Notes: generated by a model from the letters alone, not told the origin. Positions 1-9,538 are shown, counted from the first letter of the stretch. The stretch is DNA of 64,000 nt from Clostridia bacterium (GCA_900767465.1 CAAGAW010000031.1:47499-111498), one strand, 5' to 3'. Numbers and translations are program-made.

Positions 1-49
1 CGCCCCCTGCGATCCCGATTATAACGAACAAAATCACCTGTAATAACAT
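1..49 (-). CDS. Probable TauE/SafE-type permease, N-terminus only (cut by window edge)
   Basis: Only the first 16 codons are inside the window. The ATG at 49 has GGGAGG about ten bases upstream, so the start is well supported. The visible peptide, MLLQVILFVIIGIAGG, is the beginning of a transmembrane helix. The gene follows a half-length TauE/SafE-family gene on the same strand after about 140 bases. Members of this family are often encoded as two adjacent half-size proteins, so I infer this is the partner half. The family exports sulfite, sulfonates or other small anions; no substrate can be read here. Confidence 0.5.
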   Translation of the reverse strand, partial: MLLQVILFVIIGIAGG

Positions 50-191
50 ACTCTTCCAACCTCCCGAAAGCGAATTTTTGTGACGATCCGACTGCTGCAG
101 GCGAAAAACCCGGTCGCCCGCTACGGTATTTACGAAAGCCGTGCGCCCGCGACTACGCCCCCGTATAATGTTTTAGCCGGCAGATTCCGGT

Positions 192-563
192 TCAGCCGCC
201 GAAAAAGATCAGTTTTACCGCAACGCCGATCATAATCAGCGAAAAGGCGACTCCCACCGCGCCCGACGGCAGTTTTTTGAGCAGAAGCGCGCCTGCGACC
301 CCGCCCGCAACGCAGCCGCCGGATACGCCCAAAAAAGGCGCGAGGTCGAAATATCCCGAGATAAGATAAGTTATCGCTCCCGCAACCGACACCGGCAAAA
401 TGATAGCAATCGCCGTGGCATGCGACTTTTTTACCGGAACTTTAAGCACTTTTTCGAGCATTGGAACGAGCAGCATACCGCCTCCACCGCCGAAAAAACC
501 GTTCACGAACCCGACGAAGGCGGATAATACTGCGACCGAGCAGTTTTTCAGAAACTTCTTCAT
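192..563 (-). CDS. Half-length TauE/SafE family membrane permease
   Basis: A 123-residue, almost wholly hydrophobic protein with about four membrane segments. It carries the family hallmark GFVNGFFGGGGGMLLVPML near residues 17-35, followed by the conserved KKSHATAIAIILPVS stretch. Full-length family members have about 250 residues and two such repeats, so this is one half. A further hydrophobic gene begins downstream at position 49 and may supply the other half, together forming a two-subunit anion exporter. I chose the ATG at 563; an in-frame TTG at 593 would add ten polar residues. Neither start has a convincing ribosome binding site. Substrate unknown. Confidence 0.75.
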   Translation of the reverse strand: MKKFLKNCSVAVLSAFVGFVNGFFGGGGGMLLVPMLEKVLKVPVKKSHATAIAIILPVSVAGAITYLISGYFDLAPFLGVSGGCVAGGVAGALLLKKLPSGAVGVAFSLIMIGVAVKLIFFGG

Positions 564-659
564 ACGCAAATAGTTTTCGCAATTTATACGCAAAATACAA
601 CAGGCGGCGATTTCTCCCGACTATTTCACAACTTTTTAAGTTTATCGACGTCAAAACGA

Positions 660-688
660 TTGCAAAAAACCGCGTATTATTATATAAT
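660..688 (+). promoter_or_regulatory. Promoter of the surface-protein gene
   Basis: TTGCAA at 660-665, a 17-base spacer and TATAAT at 683-688, within an AT-rich stretch 80 bases upstream of the start codon at 767. Confidence 0.6.
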
Positions 689-766
689 AATAAAGTGTGA
701 AGCCTCCGCCCGGTCAAGCCGCTGCGGACGGGCTGTATTCAAGCAATTTCTACAAGGTGAAAAGTA

Positions 767-3700
767 ATGAAACAAACTCGCGTAAAAGTAAAACGTCTTA
801 CCGTCCTCGTATGCGCCTCTCTTGCCGCAATAATGTTTGCGTGCGCGTGGCTTATAGGATTCGTGGCTGCGGCTCATGCGGACGAAACTTCGTCGCTCCG
901 TCGCTGGTCGGAGTCCGTTTCGGTTTCGAACGCGTCGTTCTCCGAATCGGGTTCGGGCAATCCCGCGTCGCCCTCGTCGTGGACGGAAACGGTCCTTAAC
1001 AGCGGCTCGTACGTTAAAGGCGGCGTAGTAAACGTCGACACGTACCGCGGCCTTTCGACCGAATCGAAAAAAGACTACTACGACTTCCCCTCTTCCGCCG
1101 CGATCGACACCCCGCAAAAGGGCGGCGATTACAAGGATACGGACAAGAACGTTCTTTTCGTAAACGCGAAAACTCCCGCGGCTTACGGCTACGCGTCGAG
1201 CGAAATCACGCTCGAAAAATCCGCGTACTACCGGATCCGCGCATACGTAAAAACGTACGTAGATTCCGGCAAAGGCGCGTCGCTTTCCATTTCGGGACTC
1301 GGCGACAAACGCGTCGGAATAGTCGGAATCGACACCAAAGGCGAATGGCGTCATTACTCGCTTTTCGTTTCCACATCGTCGCTTGCCTCGTCCACGGCCA
1401 AAATCGAACTCGGACTCGGCTCGGAAAAAGCGGGCGATCAATGCACGGGCGCGGCGTTTTTCGACAGCGTTACCGTTACCCGTATTTCCGCGTACACGTT
1501 CAATAACGCAAGCGGCAAAGCGAACGCCGACAACGTAATCGACCTTTCGGGTTCCGAATACACGAGCGCGATCGTTTCGCTCGACGAAACCGACGATATC
1601 CTTCTCGGCGGACTCGACAGCGCGATCGACTCCACCTCTTCCGCAGGTCTTTCGGTTGCGGAAATCCGCACGATTGCAGGCGACGGCGGCATAAACGGCT
1701 ACGGATTCGACTCGGCGGTATATCCCGCATTCGACGGCAAAACGCCTTCCGTCCTCGTCCTCGCCACGCCGTACGACTCGACTAAGGAAAAATACGGCGA
1801 AGGTTACGCTTCCGCGCGCACCGCGGAATTCACAGTCGCGCGTTCGGCTTACTATCGCATAAGCGGCTGGTACTACGCCGAAGGATTCGATCAGGGCGAA
1901 CCTTCCGTTAAATTCGAATACAAATCGGCTGCAAGTAAACCCGAAGACAAATACGAATTCGACAAGTCGGTTTCCCTTTCCGCATCCACTTCCTCGAAAG
2001 ATCATAACGGCTGGCAGGAATTTACGGTTTTCGTTAAGGGTTCGGACGTAGGCGACATCAAAGCGCGCCTTGTCCTTTCGGCGGGCGACAGCGACAGCCC
2101 CGCAAAAGGCGCGGTTATGTTTGAAGAACTCCGCATAAGACAACTTACCCCCGCCCGTTACAACGAACTTTCTTCGTCGGCGACCGGCACGGTAACCCCC
2201 GACACCGAAGTTTCGACCGGAATCACCAACGGCAGTTTCGACGCGGTAGGCACCTACGAGAGCCTTGACGACCTTACTTCCGGCAAGCCGCTCGTCCCCG
2301 CAAACTGGACGAAAACCGTAACCGCGGGCAAAGACAACGAAGTTTCCGGACTCGTGGACTACGCTACCGTTGCTTACCCCGACGGCATTTACGACAAAAG
2401 AGCGGGCAACATTCTTAAAATTAGCGGAACCGACGCGGTCGTTTCTTACGCAAGCGATACCTTCTCGGTTTCGGCGGACGGATATTCGCTTATCTCCGTC
2501 GACGTTATCGCAAACGACGTAACCGGCTACGGCGCGACGATTTTCGTAAAACGCGACGGCAAAACGATCGGTTCGATCGAGAAAATCAAGAAAAGCGGCA
2601 GATACAACTTCTACGTCAAGTCGGGCAGCGCGGCAAGCACGCTTACGCTCGAACTCGGACTCGGCAAAGCAGACAAACCCGCAAGCGGAACCGTTTACTT
2701 CACCCGCGCGGGACTGCTCACCTCGGCGGGATCGGTCCTTACAAACCACGACGACGTCGCGCTTGCGTTTGCGGCAACCGCGGACGAGTTCAACGAAAAA
2801 TCGGCTACTTACAATTCGCTTCGCCTCAACTCCTCCGTCGACGTAAATAACGCGGCGATTTCGCTCGGCACGGAAGATATGACGCTGTTCGACAGTTACG
2901 GCGAAGCCGATCTCAAAACGCCTTACAACTGGACTCTTACCACCACCGACACGAACAACACCTTCTGCGGCGTGTTCGACTCGAAAAACCGCGGCGGCAA
3001 AGACGTCAAGAACGTAGGCAATATGCCGGAAGAATTCAAGCCTTACGGCGACGCGTATCCGTACGCGCTCGTGCTTCGCAACGGCGAAAAAGCGTACTCG
3101 TACCTCACGCTCGACAACGCGTACACGATTGCGGCGGACAGTTACTACAAGATTACTTTCGCGGTAAAAACTTACGGAATCGAATCCGAAAAAGGCGGCG
3201 CGTTCGTCTCGATCGGCGACGATTATAAGTTTAATTTCACCTCTACCGTAAGGCTTATCGACGGTCTTAAAGGAAACGTCGAAGACTACGGCGACGAATT
3301 CAAAAATTACGAGAACTACGACACCTACGTGTTCTACGTCAAGTCGGGCAGCAGCGAAACCAAGTCGAACATAACGTTCGGTCTCGGCGGCGACAAAACC
3401 AAACAGCACGCAAGAGGCACCGTGGTACTCGGCTATATCAACCTCGAAAAGATCGAAAGCATCGACTACGAGGAAGCAACCTCCGACCTTAAAGACGACG
3501 AAAACAAAATCGACGACTTCACGATGCGCGCGAACTTCGCCGCCGCCAAAGAAGAGGATTCGACCGAAAACACTCAGAAAGGCGAAATCGCCTGGTGGCT
3601 TGTTCCGTCCATTCTTCTCGGCGTTGCCGTAGTTATCGCGGTTATCGGAACGTTTATCCGCAAGAAGATCGAAAACCGTCCGAAAAAGCCGGTGAACCCC

Positions 3701-4009
3701 ACCACCCGCTCGTCGTACGATCGCCGTAACCTTAACCTTCCCGAAAACGAAAATCCGGACGCGAACGGAAACGTCTCCGACGAGCCGACCGAAGAACCGG
3801 TAACCGAACCTGTTGAAGAAACGGCAGACACGGCAGAAACGATTGAAAACGCGGAAGAAACCACGGCAGAACCGACGGCAACAGAACCCGAAACGGCAAC
3901 CGAAGAGACGGTCGAAGAAACTCCCGCCGAAACGGTAGCACCCGTCGAAGAATCCGCTCCCGCAGTTGAGGCTGCTCCCGCGGAACAACCGACGGAAGAA
4001 AACAAATAA
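767..4009 (+). CDS. Large modular surface protein with C-terminal membrane anchor
   Basis: A 1080-residue protein of unknown function. It has a signal peptide (basic start, hydrophobic residues about 10-36, AHA-type cleavage). About four extracellular modules of some 200 residues follow (roughly 40-245, 250-470, 485-690 and 735-935). Each contains a YYRI/YYKI-type strand and an LGLG-type ending, which suggests jelly-roll carbohydrate-binding domains. A single membrane helix lies near 942-965 (WWLVPSILLGVAVVIAVIG) and is followed by RKK. The last 110 or so residues form an acidic Glu/Thr/Pro/Val-rich cytoplasmic tail. AAGGTG precedes the ATG. It has its own promoter and terminator and converges with lacZ. 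Binding of glycans or cell-envelope organisation is an inference from architecture only. No catalytic motif is visible. Confidence 0.85.
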   Translation: MKQTRVKVKRLTVLVCASLAAIMFACAWLIGFVAAAHADETSSLRRWSESVSVSNASFSESGSGNPASPSSWTETVLNSGSYVKGGVVNVDTYRGLSTESKKDYYDFPSSAAIDTPQKGGDYKDTDKNVLFVNAKTPAAYGYASSEITLEKSAYYRIRAYVKTYVDSGKGASLSISGLGDKRVGIVGIDTKGEWRHYSLFVSTSSLASSTAKIELGLGSEKAGDQCTGAAFFDSVTVTRISAYTFNNASGKANADNVIDLSGSEYTSAIVSLDETDDILLGGLDSAIDSTSSAGLSVAEIRTIAGDGGINGYGFDSAVYPAFDGKTPSVLVLATPYDSTKEKYGEGYASARTAEFTVARSAYYRISGWYYAEGFDQGEPSVKFEYKSAASKPEDKYEFDKSVSLSASTSSKDHNGWQEFTVFVKGSDVGDIKARLVLSAGDSDSPAKGAVMFEELRIRQLTPARYNELSSSATGTVTPDTEVSTGITNGSFDAVGTYESLDDLTSGKPLVPANWTKTVTAGKDNEVSGLVDYATVAYPDGIYDKRAGNILKISGTDAVVSYASDTFSVSADGYSLISVDVIANDVTGYGATIFVKRDGKTIGSIEKIKKSGRYNFYVKSGSAASTLTLELGLGKADKPASGTVYFTRAGLLTSAGSVLTNHDDVALAFAATADEFNEKSATYNSLRLNSSVDVNNAAISLGTEDMTLFDSYGEADLKTPYNWTLTTTDTNNTFCGVFDSKNRGGKDVKNVGNMPEEFKPYGDAYPYALVLRNGEKAYSYLTLDNAYTIAADSYYKITFAVKTYGIESEKGGAFVSIGDDYKFNFTSTVRLIDGLKGNVEDYGDEFKNYENYDTYVFYVKSGSSETKSNITFGLGGDKTKQHARGTVVLGYINLEKIESIDYEEATSDLKDDENKIDDFTMRANFAAAKEEDSTENTQKGEIAWWLVPSILLGVAVVIAVIGTFIRKKIENRPKKPVNPTTRSSYDRRNLNLPENENPDANGNVSDEPTEEPVTEPVEETADTAETIENAEETTAEPTATEPETATEETVEETPAETVAPVEESAPAVEAAPAEQPTEENK

Positions 4010-4025
4010 ACAACAAAACGCAACT

Positions 4026-4058
4026 AAAAGGACGAACCGACAATCGGCTCGTCCTTTT
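4026..4058 (+). terminator. Rho-independent terminator of the surface-protein gene
   Basis: AAAAGGACGA and TCGTCCTTTT form a ten-pair stem, with inner CCGA/TCGG pairing, followed by a T-rich end. It lies 17 bases after the stop codon and between convergent genes. Confidence 0.8.
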
Positions 4059-4111
4059 TACGTTATGAGTGTTGCGCTTAGTTTAACAATTTATCTTATC
4101 TTTATTATATA

Positions 4112-6964
4112 TTACTTTACGATAAGCGTTATACTGCCTTTGCCCTCGCGCGGGGTGCGGTACTGCGGGAGCGGTTCGGGGCCGCAGGCGTTCGATCCGA
4201 GTCCGTACTGACAGAAATCGATACAAAGGTTTGTGCGGGTTCGCTCGGGAAGGTCGAAATCGTGATCGGCGGCGGCGTATTCCCACGGCGAGTGAGGAAG
4301 CGCGGAGAAAGAAAACTCGTCCTCTATCCGAAGCGTAGTTTTGCCGTCCGTAATCTCCATAAGGTTGCAGTCGAGCCGATTTCCGTTTTCCTGCGGGAAG
4401 GTATAATGTTCTTCCATGCCCGTAACGGTGTTTTCGTACACGTCCTTTATCGCCGCCATGTGCATATCCGAGTACGACTCGTACGGTCCGTAACCGTAAT
4501 AGCGCACGTTTTCGTACTTCTTGTCCATCGTACAGTAAAACCCTATACGCGGCGCGTCGGTCGCGTACTCGGCGAACCCGAAGTCGAGACGGACGGTTAC
4601 GCCCTCGGCAAAAAACTCGTATTTGAGACGGAACGACATAATCGGTTCGAGAACCCGAGCCGTAAGATCGCCGGCAAAAACGACCGTATTGCCTTTGATT
4701 TCGGTCGAGCGGACTTCCGGAGTCGTCTCGAAATAGCGCATTTCGTTCCACTTTCTCGCGATGTTAACGTCGTTGTTTATCGGAGCGCGCCACAGGTTAA
4801 GAACGAGCGGCGACGCAAGAACTTCGGTTTTGCCGACTTTGACCGAGGTAAGCGATCCGTCGAGTTTGTCGAGCGTGTACATCTTCTTACCGGCGGTGAC
4901 GGTAACGTAACGTTTTCCGTCCTCTATCGCGGGTTTTACGGCCGTTTTCGGGGTTACGAACGGATTTTCGGGCGAAGCGTAACCGGCTTTTGCGACCTCG
5001 AACGAGTCGCTTGTCAGCGGAACGTCGTCGGTAGTAACGCTTGCGACGATCACCGGGGCGGATCCGATCGCGAACGCGGTTTCGGTTTGCGGCGCAAGGT
5101 CGATATCGAAAACGTCCGTTCCGAGAACCTCGCCTTTGTCTTTATAAGTTACGGTAAGTTTGCCGCAAAGATTTTTGAAAAACCGATACGAGAAAAGTTT
5201 GAGTTCGTCGCCCTCGAAAGTCAGACGTACGGGCGCGTAAGCGGCTTTGAGTTCACGCGACTTTTCGGTGACTCTGCGATCGCCGGTAAAAATTCCGTCG
5301 ATACAGAACACGCCGTCGTGCAGAGTTTCGCCGTAATCGCCGCCGTAGCGCAAGCCTTTTTCGTCGATTTTAAGTCCGTGATCGGCAAACTCCCATATAA
5401 AGCCGCCCATAATGCGGTCGGACGAACGGAATACTTCGAGGTATTCTTTCAGACTTCCCGCGCCGTTGCCCATATAGTGTGCGTACTCGCAAAGCACGAG
5501 CGGACGTGTTTCGCGCGGGTCGACAAGGTATTCGTCGGTAATCCAACTTACCGCAGGGTACATACGGCTGACCATATCGACCGGCGAAGCGTAATATCTG
5601 TCCTTGTCGCCGTTGAAGTAGTCCGTGGACGTGCTTTCGTAATGAACGGGACGCGAATCGACCGACTTTATCCAGAGCGCGGCATGCTCGAAGTCCGCGC
5701 CGTAACCGGACTCGTTGCCGAGCGACCATATAATCACGCACGGACGATTGCGCTGAACGTACACGTTGCATTTCTGCCGCTCGAGAATGTCCGCTTCGAA
5801 CAGCGGATCTTCCGCGATACGGTTGAAGCTTCCGTAATAACCGGGTCCCGGGCGGCGCGTAACCACGCCGTGAGTTTCGACGTCCGACTCGCTCATAACG
5901 TAAAAACCGTACTCGTCGCAAAGTTTGTAAAACTCGGGACAGGACGGGTAATGCGAAGTCCGGATCGCGTTGATATTCGTCGATTTCATCAGCGTAAGGT
6001 CGCGTTTCATATCCTCGATCGTAACCGTCGCGCCGTTGAGATAATTGAAATCGTGGCGGTTTACGCCGTAGAATTTGATCGGCTTGCCGTTGAAAAGCAA
6101 TACTCCGTTCTCGATTTTCACCGAACGTATACCCACTTTTTCGCCGATCGTCTCGCCGTTCGATTCTATCGTCAGATCGTACAAAAACGGATCTTCCGCG
6201 CTCCATAAATGCGGATTCCGGATTGCGAAAGTCGCGGTCTTTCCGTACTTTACAGATTTTTTTACGCCGTTAAGCGTAACTTCGCAGTCCGCTCCGAACG
6301 GCGTAAATTTAACCGTTCCGTCCGTATCCGTTTCGATAACGTAATCGCGTACGTGCTTTTCGGGTCGCGAAAGAAGGTAGACGTCGCGGAAGATGCCCGA
6401 AAAACGCATTTTGTCCTGGTCTTCGAGGTACGTGCCTTTGCAGTATTTAAGCACGAGAACGTCGATTTTGTTCTCTCCGTCCACGCAAAAGTCGGTAATA
6501 TCGAACTCGGAAACGCGGTGCGAAATCTGCGAGTATCCGACGAATCCGCCGTTTACGTACAGATAGAAACACGAATCCACACCCTCGAAGTTAAGGTACT
6601 GCCGCTCGCCGTTCTTTTTCAGATCGAACGTGCGCGAATAATGCCAGCACGGGTTGTGGTTTGGTACGTAAGGCGGATTAAACGGTATGGGGTACCTGAG
6701 GTTAACGTACGCGAGCTGATCGTAGCCGTGAATCTGCACGCAGGACGGAACGGGGATTTTCGCGACGCACTTTTCGTCGTAAAAATCATCGGGAACGTCG
6801 TAAAACGATTCGTACGCCGTTATCCCCCACTCGCCGCCGAGATCGGCGAACCTTCCGGACTCTTTGCGATCCGCAAAAACGTCCTCACCCGATCTGAACG
6901 GAACGTAATACGCTCTGGGGTCGAGAACCCCCACGCAACCCGACTGCTCAAAGAATTTTTCCAT
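4112..6964 (-). CDS. lacZ: Beta-galactosidase, GH2, LacZ type
   Basis: A 950-residue cytosolic enzyme hydrolysing terminal beta-galactosides such as lactose. It shows the full LacZ order: sugar-binding domain, Ig-like domains, TIM barrel and the C-terminal Bgal_small domain (NLWRAPINNDVN near residue 725). The acid/base Glu is in WSLGNESGYG near residue 416. The nucleophile region is LCEYAHYMGNG near 492, followed by GGFIWEFADHG near 522. Length fits the family. The ATG at 6964 is chosen because GGAG lies six bases upstream; the ATG at 6976 overlaps that Shine-Dalgarno (ATGGAGTTAAATATG). No signal peptide is present, so the substrate must be imported. No dedicated transporter is adjacent. Confidence 0.93.
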   Translation of the reverse strand: MEKFFEQSGCVGVLDPRAYYVPFRSGEDVFADRKESGRFADLGGEWGITAYESFYDVPDDFYDEKCVAKIPVPSCVQIHGYDQLAYVNLRYPIPFNPPYVPNHNPCWHYSRTFDLKKNGERQYLNFEGVDSCFYLYVNGGFVGYSQISHRVSEFDITDFCVDGENKIDVLVLKYCKGTYLEDQDKMRFSGIFRDVYLLSRPEKHVRDYVIETDTDGTVKFTPFGADCEVTLNGVKKSVKYGKTATFAIRNPHLWSAEDPFLYDLTIESNGETIGEKVGIRSVKIENGVLLFNGKPIKFYGVNRHDFNYLNGATVTIEDMKRDLTLMKSTNINAIRTSHYPSCPEFYKLCDEYGFYVMSESDVETHGVVTRRPGPGYYGSFNRIAEDPLFEADILERQKCNVYVQRNRPCVIIWSLGNESGYGADFEHAALWIKSVDSRPVHYESTSTDYFNGDKDRYYASPVDMVSRMYPAVSWITDEYLVDPRETRPLVLCEYAHYMGNGAGSLKEYLEVFRSSDRIMGGFIWEFADHGLKIDEKGLRYGGDYGETLHDGVFCIDGIFTGDRRVTEKSRELKAAYAPVRLTFEGDELKLFSYRFFKNLCGKLTVTYKDKGEVLGTDVFDIDLAPQTETAFAIGSAPVIVASVTTDDVPLTSDSFEVAKAGYASPENPFVTPKTAVKPAIEDGKRYVTVTAGKKMYTLDKLDGSLTSVKVGKTEVLASPLVLNLWRAPINNDVNIARKWNEMRYFETTPEVRSTEIKGNTVVFAGDLTARVLEPIMSFRLKYEFFAEGVTVRLDFGFAEYATDAPRIGFYCTMDKKYENVRYYGYGPYESYSDMHMAAIKDVYENTVTGMEEHYTFPQENGNRLDCNLMEITDGKTTLRIEDEFSFSALPHSPWEYAAADHDFDLPERTRTNLCIDFCQYGLGSNACGPEPLPQYRTPREGKGSITLIVK

Positions 6965-7008
6965 ATTTAACTCCATAATTTACGGTTTTCGGCAAAAACG
7001 CAAACAAA

Positions 7009-7040
7009 AAAACCGTGTTTATTACATTATACACGGTTTT
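7009..7040 (-). terminator. Terminator of the mazG-dusB operon
   Basis: AAAACCGTGT and ACACGGTTTT form a perfect ten-pair stem with a 12-base loop. On the minus strand it is followed by a seven-T run, 68 bases past the dusB stop. Confidence 0.85.
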
Positions 7041-7107
7041 AACCCGATTGTAAAGGGGGAACGGGGATAATATTTTGCTGTTTTCCGAGCGCAATTTTGT
7101 CCTGTTT

Positions 7108-8043
7108 TTATAGTCCGCAGGTTATAAGCGAACGTACTTCGGCGATCGAGTCCGCCTGCATGAGTTTTACTTTAAGATCTTTACGTCCCGAAATATACTT
7201 CCCGTAATATTTCCGCGCGTTAACTAGCGCATAACGTTCGCCGTAATATCGTTCGAGCAGGTCTATATGCCGCAAAAGGGCGTCTTTTTTCGTTCCTTTT
7301 TCGATATCGAGACCCAGAATTCGCGAAAAAATCCACGGATCGCCCACCGCGCCGCGACCTATCGCGAGTCCGTCGCAAAAACCTATAAGCCGCGCGGCGT
7401 TTTCTTCGGTGACGTCGCCGCTCCCGAACAGCGGAACGGAAAGCGCGTTCTTTACCGTTCCGATCTGCGCGTAGTCGCTCTCGCCCGCGTAACCGAGAGC
7501 GCGCGTTCTGCCGTGAAGAGTAATCGCCGCCGCGCCCGCGCCTTGCATGCGCTTGCAGAATTCCACGGCGGTAAAGTCGCCTATGCCGTATCCCGTACGC
7601 GTTTTAACGGTAATCGGCTTGTCGGTCGCCCTCACGCACGCCTGCACGATTTTTTCGGCTCTTGCCGGATCGAGCATAAGCGCGCTTCCCTCGCCGTTAC
7701 GTACGATTTTAGGCACGGGGCAACCCATATTTATATCGATTACGTCGAAAGCGGAAAGATAGTCGGTATTTGCGATTACTTCGTAAAAATCGGCCGGGTC
7801 GCTGCCGAAAAGTTGAGCGCATTTTACCTTTTCGATCGGCGAAACGCGCAAGAGTTCCGCGCTTTTGCCGCCGCTATACAGCAGTCCGCGCGCGCTTACC
7901 ATTTCGGTAACCGTCATTGCCGCGCCCGCCTCGGCTGCAAGCGTTCGGAGCGCAAGGTCGGTGTACCCCGCCATGGGGGCGAGAAAAACGCGGCTATCGA
8001 GCGTAACCGCGCCTATATTTATTTTTTCGGTAAGTTTGCTCAT
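7108..8043 (-). CDS. dusB: tRNA-dihydrouridine synthase (Dus family, DusB-like)
   Basis: A 311-residue FMN enzyme reducing uridine to dihydrouridine in the tRNA D-loop. Visible motifs in order are LAPMAGYTD, CAQLFGSDP, the catalytic-cysteine segment DINMGCPVPKIV, VKTRTGYG, ITLHGRTR and the phosphate-binding GSGDVTEENA. The ATG at 8043 overlaps the upstream mazG stop in ATGA, which fixes the start; upstream in-frame codons are mazG shadow. It is translationally coupled to mazG and ends before a strong terminator. Family-level assignment is secure. The exact uridine positions modified cannot be read from the sequence. Confidence 0.92.
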   Translation of the reverse strand: MSKLTEKINIGAVTLDSRVFLAPMAGYTDLALRTLAAEAGAAMTVTEMVSARGLLYSGGKSAELLRVSPIEKVKCAQLFGSDPADFYEVIANTDYLSAFDVIDINMGCPVPKIVRNGEGSALMLDPARAEKIVQACVRATDKPITVKTRTGYGIGDFTAVEFCKRMQGAGAAAITLHGRTRALGYAGESDYAQIGTVKNALSVPLFGSGDVTEENAARLIGFCDGLAIGRGAVGDPWIFSRILGLDIEKGTKKDALLRHIDLLERYYGERYALVNARKYYGKYISGRKDLKVKLMQADSIAEVRSLITCGL

Positions 8044-8747
8044 AACGCAAATTCGTCCGTTTTTCCGTCCTCGTCCGCCTTCTCGGCACGGCGGCGGAAT
8101 TCCTCGGAGTATTCGCACAGCGCGACTTCCGGATCGACTCCCTTTTCGGAGCAAAGCGCGGCGACGGCAAACAAAAACGCGCCCGTATCCGTGGGTTTTA
8201 CGCCCGTTCTCAGAACTTCGGCAATTTTGTCCGTTACTACCGTTTCGTCAAGATTTAATCCCGCTTTTTTGCATTTTTTATAGATTTTCTGAGCCTTTAA
8301 CAGCGCGGGAAAGTTGTCGGGAATACGCCTGAGTTGCCCGGACAGCGAACTGCAGTTTTTCTCGACGGCTTTCGCGCTCTCCCACGAGGTAAGAGCGTCG
8401 GCAACGTCGTTTGCGCTAACCTCTCCGAACACGTGCGGGTGACGGAACACGAGTTTTTTTACGAGTTCGTCGATTACGTCCGATAGCGTAAATTCGCCCG
8501 CGCGCTCTGCCATGTCGCAGTGAAAAACAACCTGAAGCAGCACGTCGCCAAGTTCCTCGCGCATATTCGGCACGTCGCGGCGCGAAATCGCGTCCACCGC
8601 TTCGTACGCCTCTTCGATCATATTCACGCGGATACTGTCGTGATCCTGAGCCTTGTCCCACGGGCACCCGTCGGGCGCGGTGAGCCGCTTCATAACGAGA
8701 AGTAAGTCGGAAAAATCGTAACAGTCTTTTACTGTAAAATCGGGCAT
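8040..8747 (-). CDS. mazG: Nucleoside triphosphate pyrophosphohydrolase MazG
   Basis: A 235-residue house-cleaning enzyme converting non-canonical or excess NTPs to NMPs and pyrophosphate. It carries CPWDKAQDHDSIRVNMIEEAYE near residues 28-49 and the metal-binding MREELGDVLLQVVFH, then a diverged second MazG unit whose start is visible as FPALLKAQKIYKKCKKAG. AAGGAG lies ten bases before the ATG and a TTGATT-N17-TATAAT promoter lies 33 bases upstream of the ATG. It is first in a two-gene operon with dusB. The C-terminal 40 residues are polar and poorly conserved in look. Confidence 0.93.
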   Translation of the reverse strand: MPDFTVKDCYDFSDLLLVMKRLTAPDGCPWDKAQDHDSIRVNMIEEAYEAVDAISRRDVPNMREELGDVLLQVVFHCDMAERAGEFTLSDVIDELVKKLVFRHPHVFGEVSANDVADALTSWESAKAVEKNCSSLSGQLRRIPDNFPALLKAQKIYKKCKKAGLNLDETVVTDKIAEVLRTGVKPTDTGAFLFAVAALCSEKGVDPEVALCEYSEEFRRRAEKADEDGKTDEFAL

Positions 8748-8779
8748 CTGTCATGCGCTCCTTTTTCTTTTTCGTTACG

Positions 8780-8808
8780 ATTATACCACATTGCCGCGCT
8801 AAAATCAA
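8780..8808 (-). promoter_or_regulatory. Promoter of mazG-dusB
   Basis: Reading on the minus strand: TTGATT (8803-8808), a 17-base spacer, TATAAT (8780-8785). Confidence 0.7.
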
Positions 8809-9538
8809 CAAAAAACGGGCAATGCGCCCGCCTGTAAGTTTTACGATAAGCCGCCGACGTACAAAAACCGATGCCCGGCAAACGTTTACCGTTTCTTTCC
8901 GTTCCGCACGACCCCTCATTCGCCCGCTACGCGACACCTTCCCCCGAGGGGAAAGTTTAAAGCGGTCGATTGTTTTACCCTGTCATTTCGACCGGAGTGA
9001 GGGTAAAAACCGAACGCAGCGGAGAAATCCCCCGCGGGAAAAGTGTTTCGTCCGTGTACGCAACGTCCGTTTTACCTTCCGGGAGATTGCCACGCTACGG
9101 CTACGCCTTTGCTCGCAATGACAGGGCGGTAAGTGTGTTCGCTTGGTTTATTATCCGTGTTTGGTTGTCCTCGTTTCTGTTGCGGGTGATTTCTCGGTGG
9201 CGAGCCGCCACCGGTGAGTAGGCCGGCGCCGGTACGCGTCGTGCCGTTTCTACCGTAGGGGATTTCTCGACTACGGCTTCGCCTTCGCTCGAAATGACAA
9301 CGTGTACGTATGAGTCTATTCGGTTAATTGCTATAACAACGTTACTTGCTTACAAAATGACGACGTATTCATTTTGGTTTTTAATGTCATTTCGACCGGA
9401 GTGAGGGCAAAACCCGAACGCAGCGGAGAAATCCCCCGCGGGAAAAATATTTCGTCCGTGTGCACAAATAAGTCTTTCCTCCCCCCCGCTCGCAACATAG
9501 TCATTCCGACAACCGACGGCAATTTATAATTGTTTTGT
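8809..9538. repeat. Gene-free stretch packed with dispersed intergenic repeats
   Basis: No credible gene. It holds: a CCCCTCATTCGCCCGC...CCTTCCCCCGAGGGG element near 8910-8955; a 143-bp element (8981-9123) opening TGTCATTTCGA and closing TCGCAATGACA, that is, with near-inverted ends; a second copy of its first 80 or so bases at 9385-9466; an inverted relative at about 9257-9299 ending CGAAATGACA; and a GATTTCTCGG-type element at about 9189-9270 containing the palindrome CGGTGGC-GAGCC-GCCACCG (9195-9213). The copies differ at only a few positions over about 80 bases, which suggests recent spread or gene conversion. No transposase is present, so they could be small non-autonomous elements. Confidence 0.75.

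Noticed and set aside
680..3988. Very long open frame on the minus strand opposite the surface protein (also 4262-6208 opposite lacZ and 28907-30643 opposite pckA)
   Set aside because: Arg/Val/Phe-rich translations with no domains. They are antisense shadows caused by the biased GC-rich codon use of the true genes.
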